Source of the DNA: Candidatus Woesearchaeota archaeon
GTDB taxonomy: Archaea; Nanobdellota; Nanobdellia; Woesearchaeales; JACPBO01
Assembly: GCA_016180285.1 (NCBI GenBank)
Contig: JACPBO010000017.1
Span: 779-44,395, forward strand
Direction of reading: 5' to 3'
Length of the DNA stretch: 43,617 nt
Each line of letters begins with the position of its first letter. Position 1 is the first letter of the stretch. Positions 1-6,764 of the stretch are shown here, piece by piece. The position numbers and the translations under genes are program-made. The notes under the pieces were generated by a model. It searched no databases and had not been told where the DNA came from. It was given only the letters and a program-made list of their open reading frames with translations.

Positions 1-572
1 ATCTGAAGGGTAATTTGTTATTGGCGGCTGTTGGAGAGTTGTAGGTTGCAGGGCAAGCTCAGGTGTAAACTAAATCTAGGGGGAGTTTGAAAAGAATCGG
101 ATAGTGTTAATTTAATTCAATGGGAGCCTCAATGATTTGCTGGTAGTTTTGCGGGATTATCATAGTGATGGAGGAATATTGTGGTAATGGTGAATCTTTC
201 ACCTGCGGGTTCTTATGGCTGTTAGGGTGTGATGGGAGGTTACTAAGAAGATTAGAGCTCCTGTATCTACGGAGAAAAAAATTCAGTTGAATTCGGCAAG
301 ACTCCAATTTTCCCTCAGAGAATTGTTGAGGATGCGCTTGAGCATCATAAACTCTTGACCAGAATTGTAAAGAACACTTTGTCTAACCACAAAAGTTTCC
401 TCAGCACGAATGTACTATACACCAAGCGCCTGAATATTCTTGCCGATTTCTTACGATGTCGGGGCGGGATGATGGGGGAGATGACTTGGTGACGCTGTTG
501 TCGAAGCTCCCTGCGGGGCAGGTGGAGTAGATGGAGAAGTATCTTGGTTCCGAGTGTCGGTAGACGGCTGCG
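1..572. other. Region without a recognisable gene
   Basis: I see no convincing gene here. Both strands have only short open stretches with frequent stops and low-complexity translations. The minus strand has a Pro/Ser/Thr-rich reading at about 450-580. The plus strand has a 50-70 codon open reading at about 300-480 without homology I recognise. The base composition is richer in G on the plus strand than the following genes. It may be the decayed end of a gene cut by the window edge, or a non-coding spacer. Confidence 0.4.
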
Positions 573-707
573 TCAGCTCCTATCTGGATGAGTTGGATCA
601 AAAAAGATGTTAAGCTTGCCTTCATTAGCTATTGGTGTAAGCCAGTCCACCATTCCTTGTCTTCTAAGCTCTTTTTTCTCCAGCTCTTTGTCTATTTTTG
701 TTTTCAT
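573..707 (-). CDS. Small hypothetical protein (44 aa)
   Basis: A 44-residue reading frame starts with ATG one base after the stop codon of the DUF932-like gene, so it looks like the next gene of the same transcript. The N-terminal half is strongly charged and helical (Lys/Glu-rich, around MKTKIDKELEKKELRR); the second half contains WLTPIANEGKLNIFF and ends shortly after at a TGA. I do not recognise a family. The sequence beyond the stop stays open in another frame for some distance (to about 401), so this may be the front of a longer, frameshifted gene. Operon position is the main support. Confidence 0.4.
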   Translation of the reverse strand: MKTKIDKELEKKELRRQGMVDWLTPIANEGKLNIFFDPTHPDRS

Positions 708-708
708 C

Positions 709-1689
709 TTAGTTCAAGCCGACATACCTTTTAGGCAGATTGCCTGAATCCAGTCGACTTCCAACCCGCCGCGTTGTAAATAAGCCGTTCTTTATGCTGT
801 CGTAGCAAAGTATGACTTCTCCTGCTAGAAACTCTATCCTTGCTCTTGTTATGTCAGATAATTTTTCATCCTGGCACAGCAGAGTAAGCTTGTATGAAAG
901 GTCATAAGCGCTGATGCCCAGAGGGCTTTCCTGCCGTATTTGATCTGCAATCTTTTTGTTAAGGCCTTTTCCTTCATACCTGTCAAAATAATCATTAAGC
1001 TCATTGAAAGTGAACCGCTTATCTCTGCTTTCATCGATTTTTCCTTCAAGTTCAGATACTAATGCAGTTGCTTTTATCAGCCCTTTGGCAAGATCGTCAT
1101 CTCTCCTGTGAATAACCCTGCCAATGCCCCTTTTCATCGCTTTATTAAGAAATATTGTCCAGTTTGAGCATGTACGATTATACCAGCTTATTCCATAGCT
1201 TACTGCATCTAACCCAGAGCCGCCATAAACCCCATAATCGCCTGTGTTTAAAACAAGATTTATTCCCTTGAACCTTGTGTTCAGCGGGAAATTGAATTGC
1301 AGGCTCTCATTATTGCGGAAGTATCTTATTGCAGGATTTTTTCCAATTAGCTTTGATGCTTCTTTGGCGATCTCTCTTGGGCTTATTTCTATAAAGCTGT
1401 CCGTTACAACTGACAATGGCCTGCTTCCTGCAAATCTTAAGTACAGATCTTTATCCGCATTTGTTTGCCGTATTCTCTCTTTTACTTCTTTTTGTGTAAG
1501 GCCGTCTTCGCTTGCCCTTATATCAACGCTGCATTTTTGCAGAAATCTTCTGTTTAAAGCTGATGGCACAGTAAGGCCGCCATAAATTATATCTTCATAG
1601 CCCGGTTCTCCAAATATTGCTGGCCTTTCTTTAGGCACCCTAATCATTCTTGCCTGTTTTACAGGGATCTTTTCCAAGATTTCAACCAT
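709..1689 (-). CDS. DUF932-like protein (tentative)
   Basis: A 326-residue protein. The start is ATG at 1689, because GGAGG lies 8 nt upstream; a longer reading would need TTG at 1710 and would bury that site. The middle section (about residues 85-200) resembles the DUF932 phage/plasmid-related family: a GSRPLSVVTDSF stretch, then a long gap, then VYGGSGLDAVSYGISWYNRTCSN, which parallels the family pattern leading to a Cys-Asn-Gly motif. Here that motif reads Cys-Ser-Asn. There are no membrane segments or signal peptide, and the function of DUF932 proteins is not established. The gene diverges from the TrmB regulator across a 118-bp spacer with a palindrome, so control by that regulator is plausible. 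A small ORF follows immediately downstream. Confidence 0.55.
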   Translation of the reverse strand: MVEILEKIPVKQARMIRVPKERPAIFGEPGYEDIIYGGLTVPSALNRRFLQKCSVDIRASEDGLTQKEVKERIRQTNADKDLYLRFAGSRPLSVVTDSFIEISPREIAKEASKLIGKNPAIRYFRNNESLQFNFPLNTRFKGINLVLNTGDYGVYGGSGLDAVSYGISWYNRTCSNWTIFLNKAMKRGIGRVIHRRDDDLAKGLIKATALVSELEGKIDESRDKRFTFNELNDYFDRYEGKGLNKKIADQIRQESPLGISAYDLSYKLTLLCQDEKLSDITRARIEFLAGEVILCYDSIKNGLFTTRRVGSRLDSGNLPKRYVGLN

Positions 1690-1754
1690 TTTTATCGCCT
1701 CCGATATCAATTATCCTGTTGAATAGGGTGCAAAGAAAGCTATATTAATTATTG

Positions 1755-1772
1755 TGGTGATATAAATCACCA
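1755..1772. promoter_or_regulatory. Palindromic operator between DUF932-like gene and trmB-type gene
   Basis: A perfect inverted repeat, TGGTGAT-ataa-ATCACCA, lies just upstream of the TATA box of the TrmB-family gene and on the promoter side of the divergent DUF932-like gene. Its size and position fit a dimeric winged-helix repressor that would control both genes, including its own. The assignment to the adjacent TrmB protein is inference. Confidence 0.5.
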
Positions 1773-1777
1773 TAAAA

Positions 1778-1788
1778 TTTATATATGG
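1778..1788 (+). promoter_or_regulatory. TATA box of the TrmB-family gene
   Basis: TTTATATATGG is centred about 26 bp before the ATG at 1808, the usual archaeal distance from TATA box to transcription start. The transcript would therefore begin at or within a base or two of the start codon (leaderless). No ribosome binding site lies between them. Confidence 0.65.
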
Positions 1789-1807
1789 GGACCATTTAAC
1801 CGATATC

Positions 1808-2509
1808 ATGGACGAAAAATTCCTGGAAGACGCTGGCCTGACAAAAACAGAGGCAAAAATTTATCTTGCATTATTGGAGCTCGGCCCTTCATTGGCAGGC
1901 GAAATAACAAAAAAATCAGGCATACACAGAAGGAGCGTTTATGACGCAATCGAGCGCCTGATACAAAAAGGCCTTGTTTCCTATTTGAAGACAAATAACA
2001 GGAAATATTTTGAAGCTGTGGCTCCGGAAAGATTAAAAGACATTCTGAAGGAAAAGGAAAACAACATAAATTCAATAATGCCTGAGCTTAAACTAAAATA
2101 TGGTCTGTCAAAAGAAAAGCAGGAAACAGTTTTCTTCAGGGGAAAGCAGGCTTTAAAGGCCATATTTGATGACCAGATAAAAGAGGGAAAAGAAATCCTG
2201 ATTTTCGGCGCCTCTTCAAATGCAGATGAGATTGTCAAGTACTACTTTCCTCATTATGACCAAGAAAGAATAAGGCACAAAATAAATGTAAAGGCGATCT
2301 TTAATGAGAAAATAGGCAAAAAAATACCTTTATGCAAAATAAAATACCTGCCAAAAGAATTCAAGAGCCACGCAGCAACAAACATCTATGGCGATAAGGC
2401 TGCAATTATCCTCTGGTCGCAAAACCCCTTTGCAATATTGATCAAAAACAAGGAAATCGCAGAAAGCTATAAAAACTACTTCGAAATCATGTGGAAGATT
2501 GCCAAATAA
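1808..2509 (+). CDS. TrmB-family transcriptional regulator
   Basis: A 233-residue protein with an N-terminal winged helix-turn-helix (about residues 8-75; LTKTEAKIYLALLELG, then the recognition part SGIHRRSVYDAIERLIQKG) and a C-terminal TrmB/PLD-like domain (about 100-230; FFRGKQALKAIFDDQIKEGK and GASSNADEIV). TrmB proteins in archaea regulate sugar or other metabolic genes and bind small effectors through the C-terminal part. The effector here cannot be told. It has its own TATA box with a palindromic operator upstream, suggesting autoregulation. Its TAA stop abuts the first base of the tRNA-Gly gene with no spacer, so the tRNA may be processed from this transcript. Confidence 0.88.
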   Translation: MDEKFLEDAGLTKTEAKIYLALLELGPSLAGEITKKSGIHRRSVYDAIERLIQKGLVSYLKTNNRKYFEAVAPERLKDILKEKENNINSIMPELKLKYGLSKEKQETVFFRGKQALKAIFDDQIKEGKEILIFGASSNADEIVKYYFPHYDQERIRHKINVKAIFNEKIGKKIPLCKIKYLPKEFKSHAATNIYGDKAAIILWSQNPFAILIKNKEIAESYKNYFEIMWKIAK

Positions 2510-2597
2510 GCGGCTATGGTCTATCGGTATGATGCGAGCTTCCCAGGCAATTTTGCAGAAAGAGCTTGCGAGCCGGGTTCAATTCCCGGTAGCCGCA
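2510..2597 (+). tRNA. tRNA-Gly (anticodon CCC) with a 17-nt intron
   Basis: The acceptor stem is GCGGCTA/TAGCCGC with discriminator A at 2597 and no encoded CCA. The D arm follows, then anticodon stem CGAGC (2535-2539)/GCTTG (2564-2568), and T arm CCGGG-TTCAATT-CCCGG. The anticodon CCC is at 2542-2544. A 17-nt intron at 2546-2562 sits at the usual 37/38 position. The precursor folds into a relaxed bulge-helix-bulge: bulges CAG (2544-2546) and AGA (2561-2563) flank a 3-bp helix (TTC/GAA), followed by a GCA/TGC stem. Cutting each bulge after its second base gives a normal 7-nt anticodon loop. It begins directly after the stop codon of the TrmB gene. Confidence 0.9.
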
Positions 2598-2626
2598 TGA
2601 ATATGTAACGTACGAATAAACAAAAA

Positions 2627-3247
2627 ATGATTAAAAACATTATTTTTGACTGGTCTGGAACACTTAGTGATGATTGGGATAGCGGCCATGCTGCTGCAAT
2701 GCGGATTTTCAAAAAATTAGGATTAAAAGTTTTAAGTTCAGAAAAACATAAAAAAGAATTTATCCTGCCGTATATGAATTTTTATAAAAAATATAAGAAG
2801 GATATTGGTAAGAAAGAAATTGACAGATTATTCTTCAAAGAAATAAACTCAGTTAATGAGCCAAAACCATTTCCCAAAGCAGAAAAGATATTAAGCTTTT
2901 TTAAAACAAAGGGGATTAAGTTGGCCATTTTAAGTTCACACCCGCAGAAAAAACTGGAAAAAGAACTGAAAAACTATGGTTTTCAAAAATTTTTCATAGA
3001 AGTAAAAGGAAGCGTGCATGATAAAAGAGAAGCGATATCAGGGATAATGAAAAGAAATAGGTTCAATAATAAAGAGACCGCTTATATAGGGGACATGACT
3101 CATGACCTAGATGCAGGCAAAGAAGCAAAAGTAACTGTAATCGCAGTTTCTTGGGGATATCAGCCAAAAGAAAAGCTGTCAAAGGAAAACCCTGATTTCA
3201 TCATAGATGATTTGGATGAACTTAAAAATGTTATTCGCATAAAATGA
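2627..3247 (+). CDS. HAD-superfamily hydrolase
   Basis: A 206-residue haloacid-dehalogenase-fold protein of the phosphoglycolate phosphatase-like type. Motif I is IIFDWSGTL with nucleophile Asp8. The second Asp of the usual DxD is Ser10. Motif II is LAILSSHPQ, and motif IV is YIGDMTHDLDAG near residue 160. A helical cap (about 20-90) is present. It is the first gene of an operon: its stop overlaps the next start by 4 bp (ATGA), and the transporter and QueA follow. That context suggests a phosphatase acting on a nucleotide or base precursor in queuosine salvage, but the substrate is inference. The Asp-to-Ser change may lower phosphatase activity; phosphonatase-type enzymes also vary here (DWAGT). 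Confidence 0.85.
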   Translation: MIKNIIFDWSGTLSDDWDSGHAAAMRIFKKLGLKVLSSEKHKKEFILPYMNFYKKYKKDIGKKEIDRLFFKEINSVNEPKPFPKAEKILSFFKTKGIKLAILSSHPQKKLEKELKNYGFQKFFIEVKGSVHDKREAISGIMKRNRFNNKETAYIGDMTHDLDAGKEAKVTVIAVSWGYQPKEKLSKENPDFIIDDLDELKNVIRIK

Positions 3248-3942
3248 AAAAAACCCTAAAAATAAAAAACCGAGAAACAAATTTCAAGTACTTCGACATA
3301 ATCTTAGGATTATTTGTTGCTGTTTTATTGATCTCAAATATTGCAAGCTCAAAAATCCTGAATTTGGGCCCATTCACCTTTGATGGCGGCACGATCTTGT
3401 TCCCATTGGCGTACATCTTCGGCGATGTTCTGACAGAAGTTTACGGCTACAAAAGATCAAGAAAAGTAATCTGGACTGGATTTTTCTCCATAATTCTGGC
3501 GAGCATAATTTTCTGGATCGTAGGACTGCTGCCGCCGGCTATTGGCTGGGGAAACCAAAAAGCTTATGATGCAATCCTTGGAGTTGTGCCAAGGATTGTT
3601 TTAGGCTCATTAATTGCTTACTTCGCAGGAGAATTCTCAAATTCTTATGTTCTCGCTAAGATGAAAATATGGACAAAAGGAAGATGGCTCTGGGCAAGGA
3701 CAATCGGATCAACAATAGTCGGAGAGGGCGTTGATACGTTGCTATTCGTCTTGATTGCATTTCTCGGAATTTTGCCTTTATCTCTGTTGATTGCAATAAT
3801 TATCTCGAACTATATATTCAAAGTGGGAGTTGAAGTTTTATTCACGCCAATAACTTACAAAATTGTCAGATTTTTGAAAATAAAGGAAAATGAAGATTAT
3901 TATGACCATAAAACAAACTTCAACCCTTTTGCAGCAAAATGA
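3244..3942 (+). CDS. Queuosine precursor transporter (YhhQ/QPTR family)
   Basis: A 232-residue integral membrane protein with about six hydrophobic segments. Family hallmarks are visible: LLISNIASSKILNLGPFTFDGG near the N terminus, then FPLAYIFGDVLTEVYGYKRSRKVIW, and RTIGSTIVGEGVDTLLFV in the second half. These are typical of the DUF165/YhhQ transporters that import preQ0, preQ1 or queuine in bacteria. The start overlaps the HAD stop (ATGA), and its own stop overlaps the QueA start by 4 bp, so the three are translationally coupled. With QueA and QueH as neighbours the cargo is most likely preQ1 or a related 7-deazaguanine. Confidence 0.88.
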   Translation: MKKTLKIKNRETNFKYFDIILGLFVAVLLISNIASSKILNLGPFTFDGGTILFPLAYIFGDVLTEVYGYKRSRKVIWTGFFSIILASIIFWIVGLLPPAIGWGNQKAYDAILGVVPRIVLGSLIAYFAGEFSNSYVLAKMKIWTKGRWLWARTIGSTIVGEGVDTLLFVLIAFLGILPLSLLIAIIISNYIFKVGVEVLFTPITYKIVRFLKIKENEDYYDHKTNFNPFAAK

Positions 3943-4964
3943 AATTGTCTGATTTTGATTACAGTCTTGACAAAAGCTTTATTGCGCAGCATCCTGCTGA
4001 GCCGAAGGACCACTCTAAATTAATGGTTGTAAAAAACAGCAAAATTGAGCACAAGCATTTTTACAATATCATTTGTTATCTGAAAAGAGGCGACGTTCTC
4101 GTCATTAATGAAACAAAAGTCCTGCCAAATAAAATTGTCGGGAATAAGATCAGCGGAGGCAAAGCTGAATTTATCATAAATAAAAGCCTGAAAAATAATG
4201 TATGCGAATGCCTTATCAAAACAAGAAAGCCAAAAATAGGGTCAGAATTCATTTTTAAAAATAAAATAAAAGGAAAAATAACAAATAAAAAAAATAACCT
4301 GTTTGAAGTAAAATTCAATAAGAACATGAATAAAATAATAGAGAAAATCGGAGAACTCCCGACTCCGCCATATGTTAAAAGCAAAATAAGGAAAGACAGC
4401 GAATACCAGACTATCTATTCCAAAGCAAAAGGATCATTGGCAGCGCCGACTGCGGGCCTGCATTTTACAAAAAACCTGTTAAAAAAACTAAAAAACAAGG
4501 GAGTTAAAATAGCAAGATTGACATTGCACATTTCTTTCAGCACATTTTCGCACATAAGGGAAGGGGATTTTACAAAGCACAGGATGGAGCCGGAATATTT
4601 TTCAATCAGCAAAAAGAATGCAGAAATAATAAACAAAAGAAAAGGAAGGTTGTTCGTTGTCGGAACAACTTCATTAAAAGCTCTGGAATCTTTGAACAAA
4701 AATAAAAAAATAATTGCCAGATCAGGATATTCAAATCTGTTCATTTACCCGGGTTATAAATTTAAAAACAAGGTTGACGGCTTCATAACTAACTTTCATC
4801 TTCCGAAATCTTCTTTGTTGCTGTTAACCTGCGCATTTTATGGGAGAAAAAACATTCTGAAGGCCTATAAAGAAGCGATAAAAAACAATTACAGGTTTTT
4901 CAGCTTTGGAGATGCAATGCTGCTTCTCAAAGAAAACTCGCATCCACAATATCTCTGCCTGTAA
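3939..4964 (+). CDS. queA: QueA: S-adenosylmethionine:tRNA ribosyltransferase-isomerase
   Basis: A 341-residue enzyme that transfers and rearranges the ribose of S-adenosylmethionine onto preQ1 in tRNA, giving epoxyqueuosine at position 34. Full-length match to the family: N-terminal FDYSLDKSFIAQHPAEPKDHSKLMV, central GDVLVINETKVLPNKI, LPTPPYVK, the conserved GSLAAPTAGLHFT, LHISFSTFSHI, HRMEPEYFSI and C-terminal VDGFITNFHLPKSSLLLL. The length is normal. It is last in the HAD-transporter-QueA operon, and its 3' end overlaps the convergent QueH gene by 76 bp. QueA is a bacterial tRNA-modification enzyme. Archaea use 7-deazaguanines for archaeosine at position 15, so this gene was probably acquired from bacteria. 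Confidence 0.95.
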   Translation: MKLSDFDYSLDKSFIAQHPAEPKDHSKLMVVKNSKIEHKHFYNIICYLKRGDVLVINETKVLPNKIVGNKISGGKAEFIINKSLKNNVCECLIKTRKPKIGSEFIFKNKIKGKITNKKNNLFEVKFNKNMNKIIEKIGELPTPPYVKSKIRKDSEYQTIYSKAKGSLAAPTAGLHFTKNLLKKLKNKGVKIARLTLHISFSTFSHIREGDFTKHRMEPEYFSISKKNAEIINKRKGRLFVVGTTSLKALESLNKNKKIIARSGYSNLFIYPGYKFKNKVDGFITNFHLPKSSLLLLTCAFYGRKNILKAYKEAIKNNYRFFSFGDAMLLLKENSHPQYLCL

Positions 4965-5449
4965 AGATCATGTTTCTTAGCTAATTCGACAGAATGCTTA
5001 AACCCGTCTTTTTTCTTGAAATCAATATCCAAAAATCGTATTTCCCCGGTTTCAAGATTTTTCCCAATTTCAAAAATCTTCTTTGAATCCTTGTGCGGGC
5101 TTATAGTTAGTGTTGTTGTAAAGCAGTCAAAGCCCAATTCCCTGGCTTTTTCAGCAGTTTTCCTTAGATTGAATTCAAAGCATTTCCAGCATCTCTTGCC
5201 TCTTTCTGGCTCATTCTCAAGGCCTTTGACAAACTCAAGCCATTCTTTATGCTTATAGTCATCAAAAACTATTTTTAGATCAGAAACTTCTGCAATCTTC
5301 TTTGCATTCTCAGACCGTTTATCAAATTCTTCTTCAGGGCAAATATTTGAATTGGAAAAAAATAAAACTAAATCATACCTTGATTTCAGAAATTCAATTG
5401 CATGCGTCGAGCATGGCGCGCAGCAGACATGCAGCAGTAATTTTTCCAT
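4889..5449 (-). CDS. queH: QueH: epoxyqueuosine reductase
   Basis: A 186-residue protein of the QueH (former DUF208) family, the non-homologous replacement for QueG that reduces epoxyqueuosine to queuosine in tRNA. Diagnostic cysteines are present: HVCCAPCS (Cys9, Cys10, Cys13), GKRCWKCFEFN, and YCGCEFS near the C terminus, which together bind the iron-sulfur/metal centre. The characteristic TTTLTISPHKDSKKI motif is also present. It converges on queA with a 76-bp overlap of coding sequence on opposite strands. A TATA-like GTTTAAATAAC overlaps the stop codon of the upstream gene about 26 bp before this ATG, so it can be transcribed independently and leaderless. No tRNA-guanine transglycosylase is seen in the window. 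Confidence 0.94.
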   Translation of the reverse strand: MEKLLLHVCCAPCSTHAIEFLKSRYDLVLFFSNSNICPEEEFDKRSENAKKIAEVSDLKIVFDDYKHKEWLEFVKGLENEPERGKRCWKCFEFNLRKTAEKARELGFDCFTTTLTISPHKDSKKIFEIGKNLETGEIRFLDIDFKKKDGFKHSVELAKKHDLYRQRYCGCEFSLRSSIASPKLKNL

Positions 5450-5469
5450 AATGGCAGAAATTCAAATCG

Positions 5470-5904
5470 TTATTTAAACTTTTCATTAATTTCTTCTTCA
5501 GGGAGCGGATCAACTGTCTCAAACATTGCTTTCAGCCCGGTTTTTAAGGAAACATTGTCAGATATCTGCGAATGCACATAAGGATGTATAAGCCATTTTG
5601 TATCCAAGTTTGAAAACGGATTCACAAAATAAAAAACAAGCCCCTTAAACTTGGAAAATTCATTGAAGTGCTTTGCAAAAAAATCAAAATTCTCTTTTGT
5701 ATTGAATGTGACAACGCCTTTATTCTCTCCAATCTTCTGCATCAGCCCGTCATTCAGCTTCGGCTCTGCCAGATAAGCAACTTCTTTGTCCTTGAATTTA
5801 ATTGTTAGCGGATTTTCAATTATTTCTGTGATGTTTCTGGTCAAAACATCTTTGTGCTTTGCAAAATTGATGATCCAGTCTTTAAGGAAATCATTCGGAG
5901 TCAT
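5470..5904 (-). CDS. Conserved hypothetical protein (144 aa)
   Basis: A soluble 144-residue protein of unknown function. It starts MTPNDFLKDWIINFAKHKD, is mixed alpha/beta with no membrane segment and no cysteines, and contains VTFNTKENFDFFAKHFNEF followed by GLVFYFVNPF and WLIHPYVHSQIS. The C-terminal tail is acidic. I do not recognise a family. A TATA box (GTTTATAAATACC on the minus strand, near 5932) sits about 26 bp before the ATG, so the gene heads its own leaderless transcript. It lies between PCNA and QueH on the same strand; a functional link to either is not shown. Confidence 0.75.
   Translation of the reverse strand: MTPNDFLKDWIINFAKHKDVLTRNITEIIENPLTIKFKDKEVAYLAEPKLNDGLMQKIGENKGVVTFNTKENFDFFAKHFNEFSKFKGLVFYFVNPFSNLDTKWLIHPYVHSQISDNVSLKTGLKAMFETVDPLPEEEINEKFK
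5472..5482 (-). promoter_or_regulatory. TATA box of queH, overlapping the upstream stop codon
   Basis: Read on the minus strand, GTTTAAATAAC is centred about 26-28 bp before the queH ATG (5449). It lies across the last codons and stop of the preceding gene, which gives queH its own leaderless start even though the two genes are only 20 bp apart. Confidence 0.5.
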
Positions 5905-5965
5905 ATCCCGGAAAATTTGAACGGTATTTATAAACTTTAATAGAAATCAAATAGTGATGAATAAT

Positions 5966-6712
5966 TTACTCGTTCTCAACTCTTGGCGCAAGTATGAACG
6001 CAAGCTCAACCTTATTGATTGTCCTGTAATCAAGCTTCAAAGGATAATCCTTGTTGAACTGTATCAAAACCTCATCTGCTATTTTAGAGCCGCCGATCAT
6101 CTTTTTAAGGTACTCTATTGAATACTTTGCCTTTACATTATCTTTCGCATCAGAAATTATTTTAATTTCATCAGCCGGCTTTATTTCAATCCTCGCTTTT
6201 GACAAGTCGCCTTCAGCAGAAACAACAAATTTCCCCGACTCAAGCGCAAAGCTCACTGACTCGCCGACAACATCAACATCATCTATTGCGTCATTTAAAA
6301 CATTGCACGGCATTTTTATTGAAATTGGAAAAGCCAGCTCAGGGATTCTTTGCTCTCTCTCTTCTATATCGATGACAGGCAGCGAGAACACCCTTGTAGA
6401 TGCGCTTTTTAATGTTATCTTCAGGCGGTTGTCGGAATCTAGCTCCATTGTAAGCATATCAGAAGGGCCTGCTCTCCTCAATATCTGCTTCAGATTGCTC
6501 ATGTTGATTGCAAACTCCGTGGTTCCCTTCGCATCATACTCAACAAAAGAGCTGCTCAGCAGCTTATAAATAACCATTGCAACATTTGCAGGGTCCATTG
6601 CAATCAGTTCAATTGCATCCTTTGTAACCTTGAAGCGGGCTTCGTTAACAAGATCAGAAATTATAGCTATGCTTTCCTTAAGGTATTTCGGCTCAGCAAG
6701 TGTAAGTTTCAT
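5966..6712 (-). CDS. pcn: DNA polymerase sliding clamp (PCNA)
   Basis: A 248-residue archaeal PCNA, the ring-shaped processivity clamp that encircles DNA and recruits polymerase, ligase and FEN1. The two-fold repeated clamp fold is evident: the N-terminal part carries MKLTLAEPKYLKESIAIISD, AIELIAMDPANVAMV, and later ILRRAGPSDMLTMELD; the second half ends with YPLKLDYRTINKVELAFILAPRVE. The start is placed at ATG 6712 because GGGGGAT lies just upstream. A longer in-frame reading to 6787 would overlap RNase J and adds a non-homologous leader. RNase J lies 52 bp upstream on the same strand, with a TATA-like CTATTTAAAG (about 6747-6756) between the genes. Confidence 0.96.
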   Translation of the reverse strand: MKLTLAEPKYLKESIAIISDLVNEARFKVTKDAIELIAMDPANVAMVIYKLLSSSFVEYDAKGTTEFAINMSNLKQILRRAGPSDMLTMELDSDNRLKITLKSASTRVFSLPVIDIEEREQRIPELAFPISIKMPCNVLNDAIDDVDVVGESVSFALESGKFVVSAEGDLSKARIEIKPADEIKIISDAKDNVKAKYSIEYLKKMIGGSKIADEVLIQFNKDYPLKLDYRTINKVELAFILAPRVENE

Positions 6713-6764
6713 TTTATCCCCCTGGGTTGATGTTATATCAAACTTCTTTAAATAGATTTCGCTT

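Noticed and set aside
1-572. A plus-strand coding region at about 300-480
   Set aside because: It has no start, changes frame, meets stops and has no recognised similarity; the minus-strand small ORF explains part of the signal.
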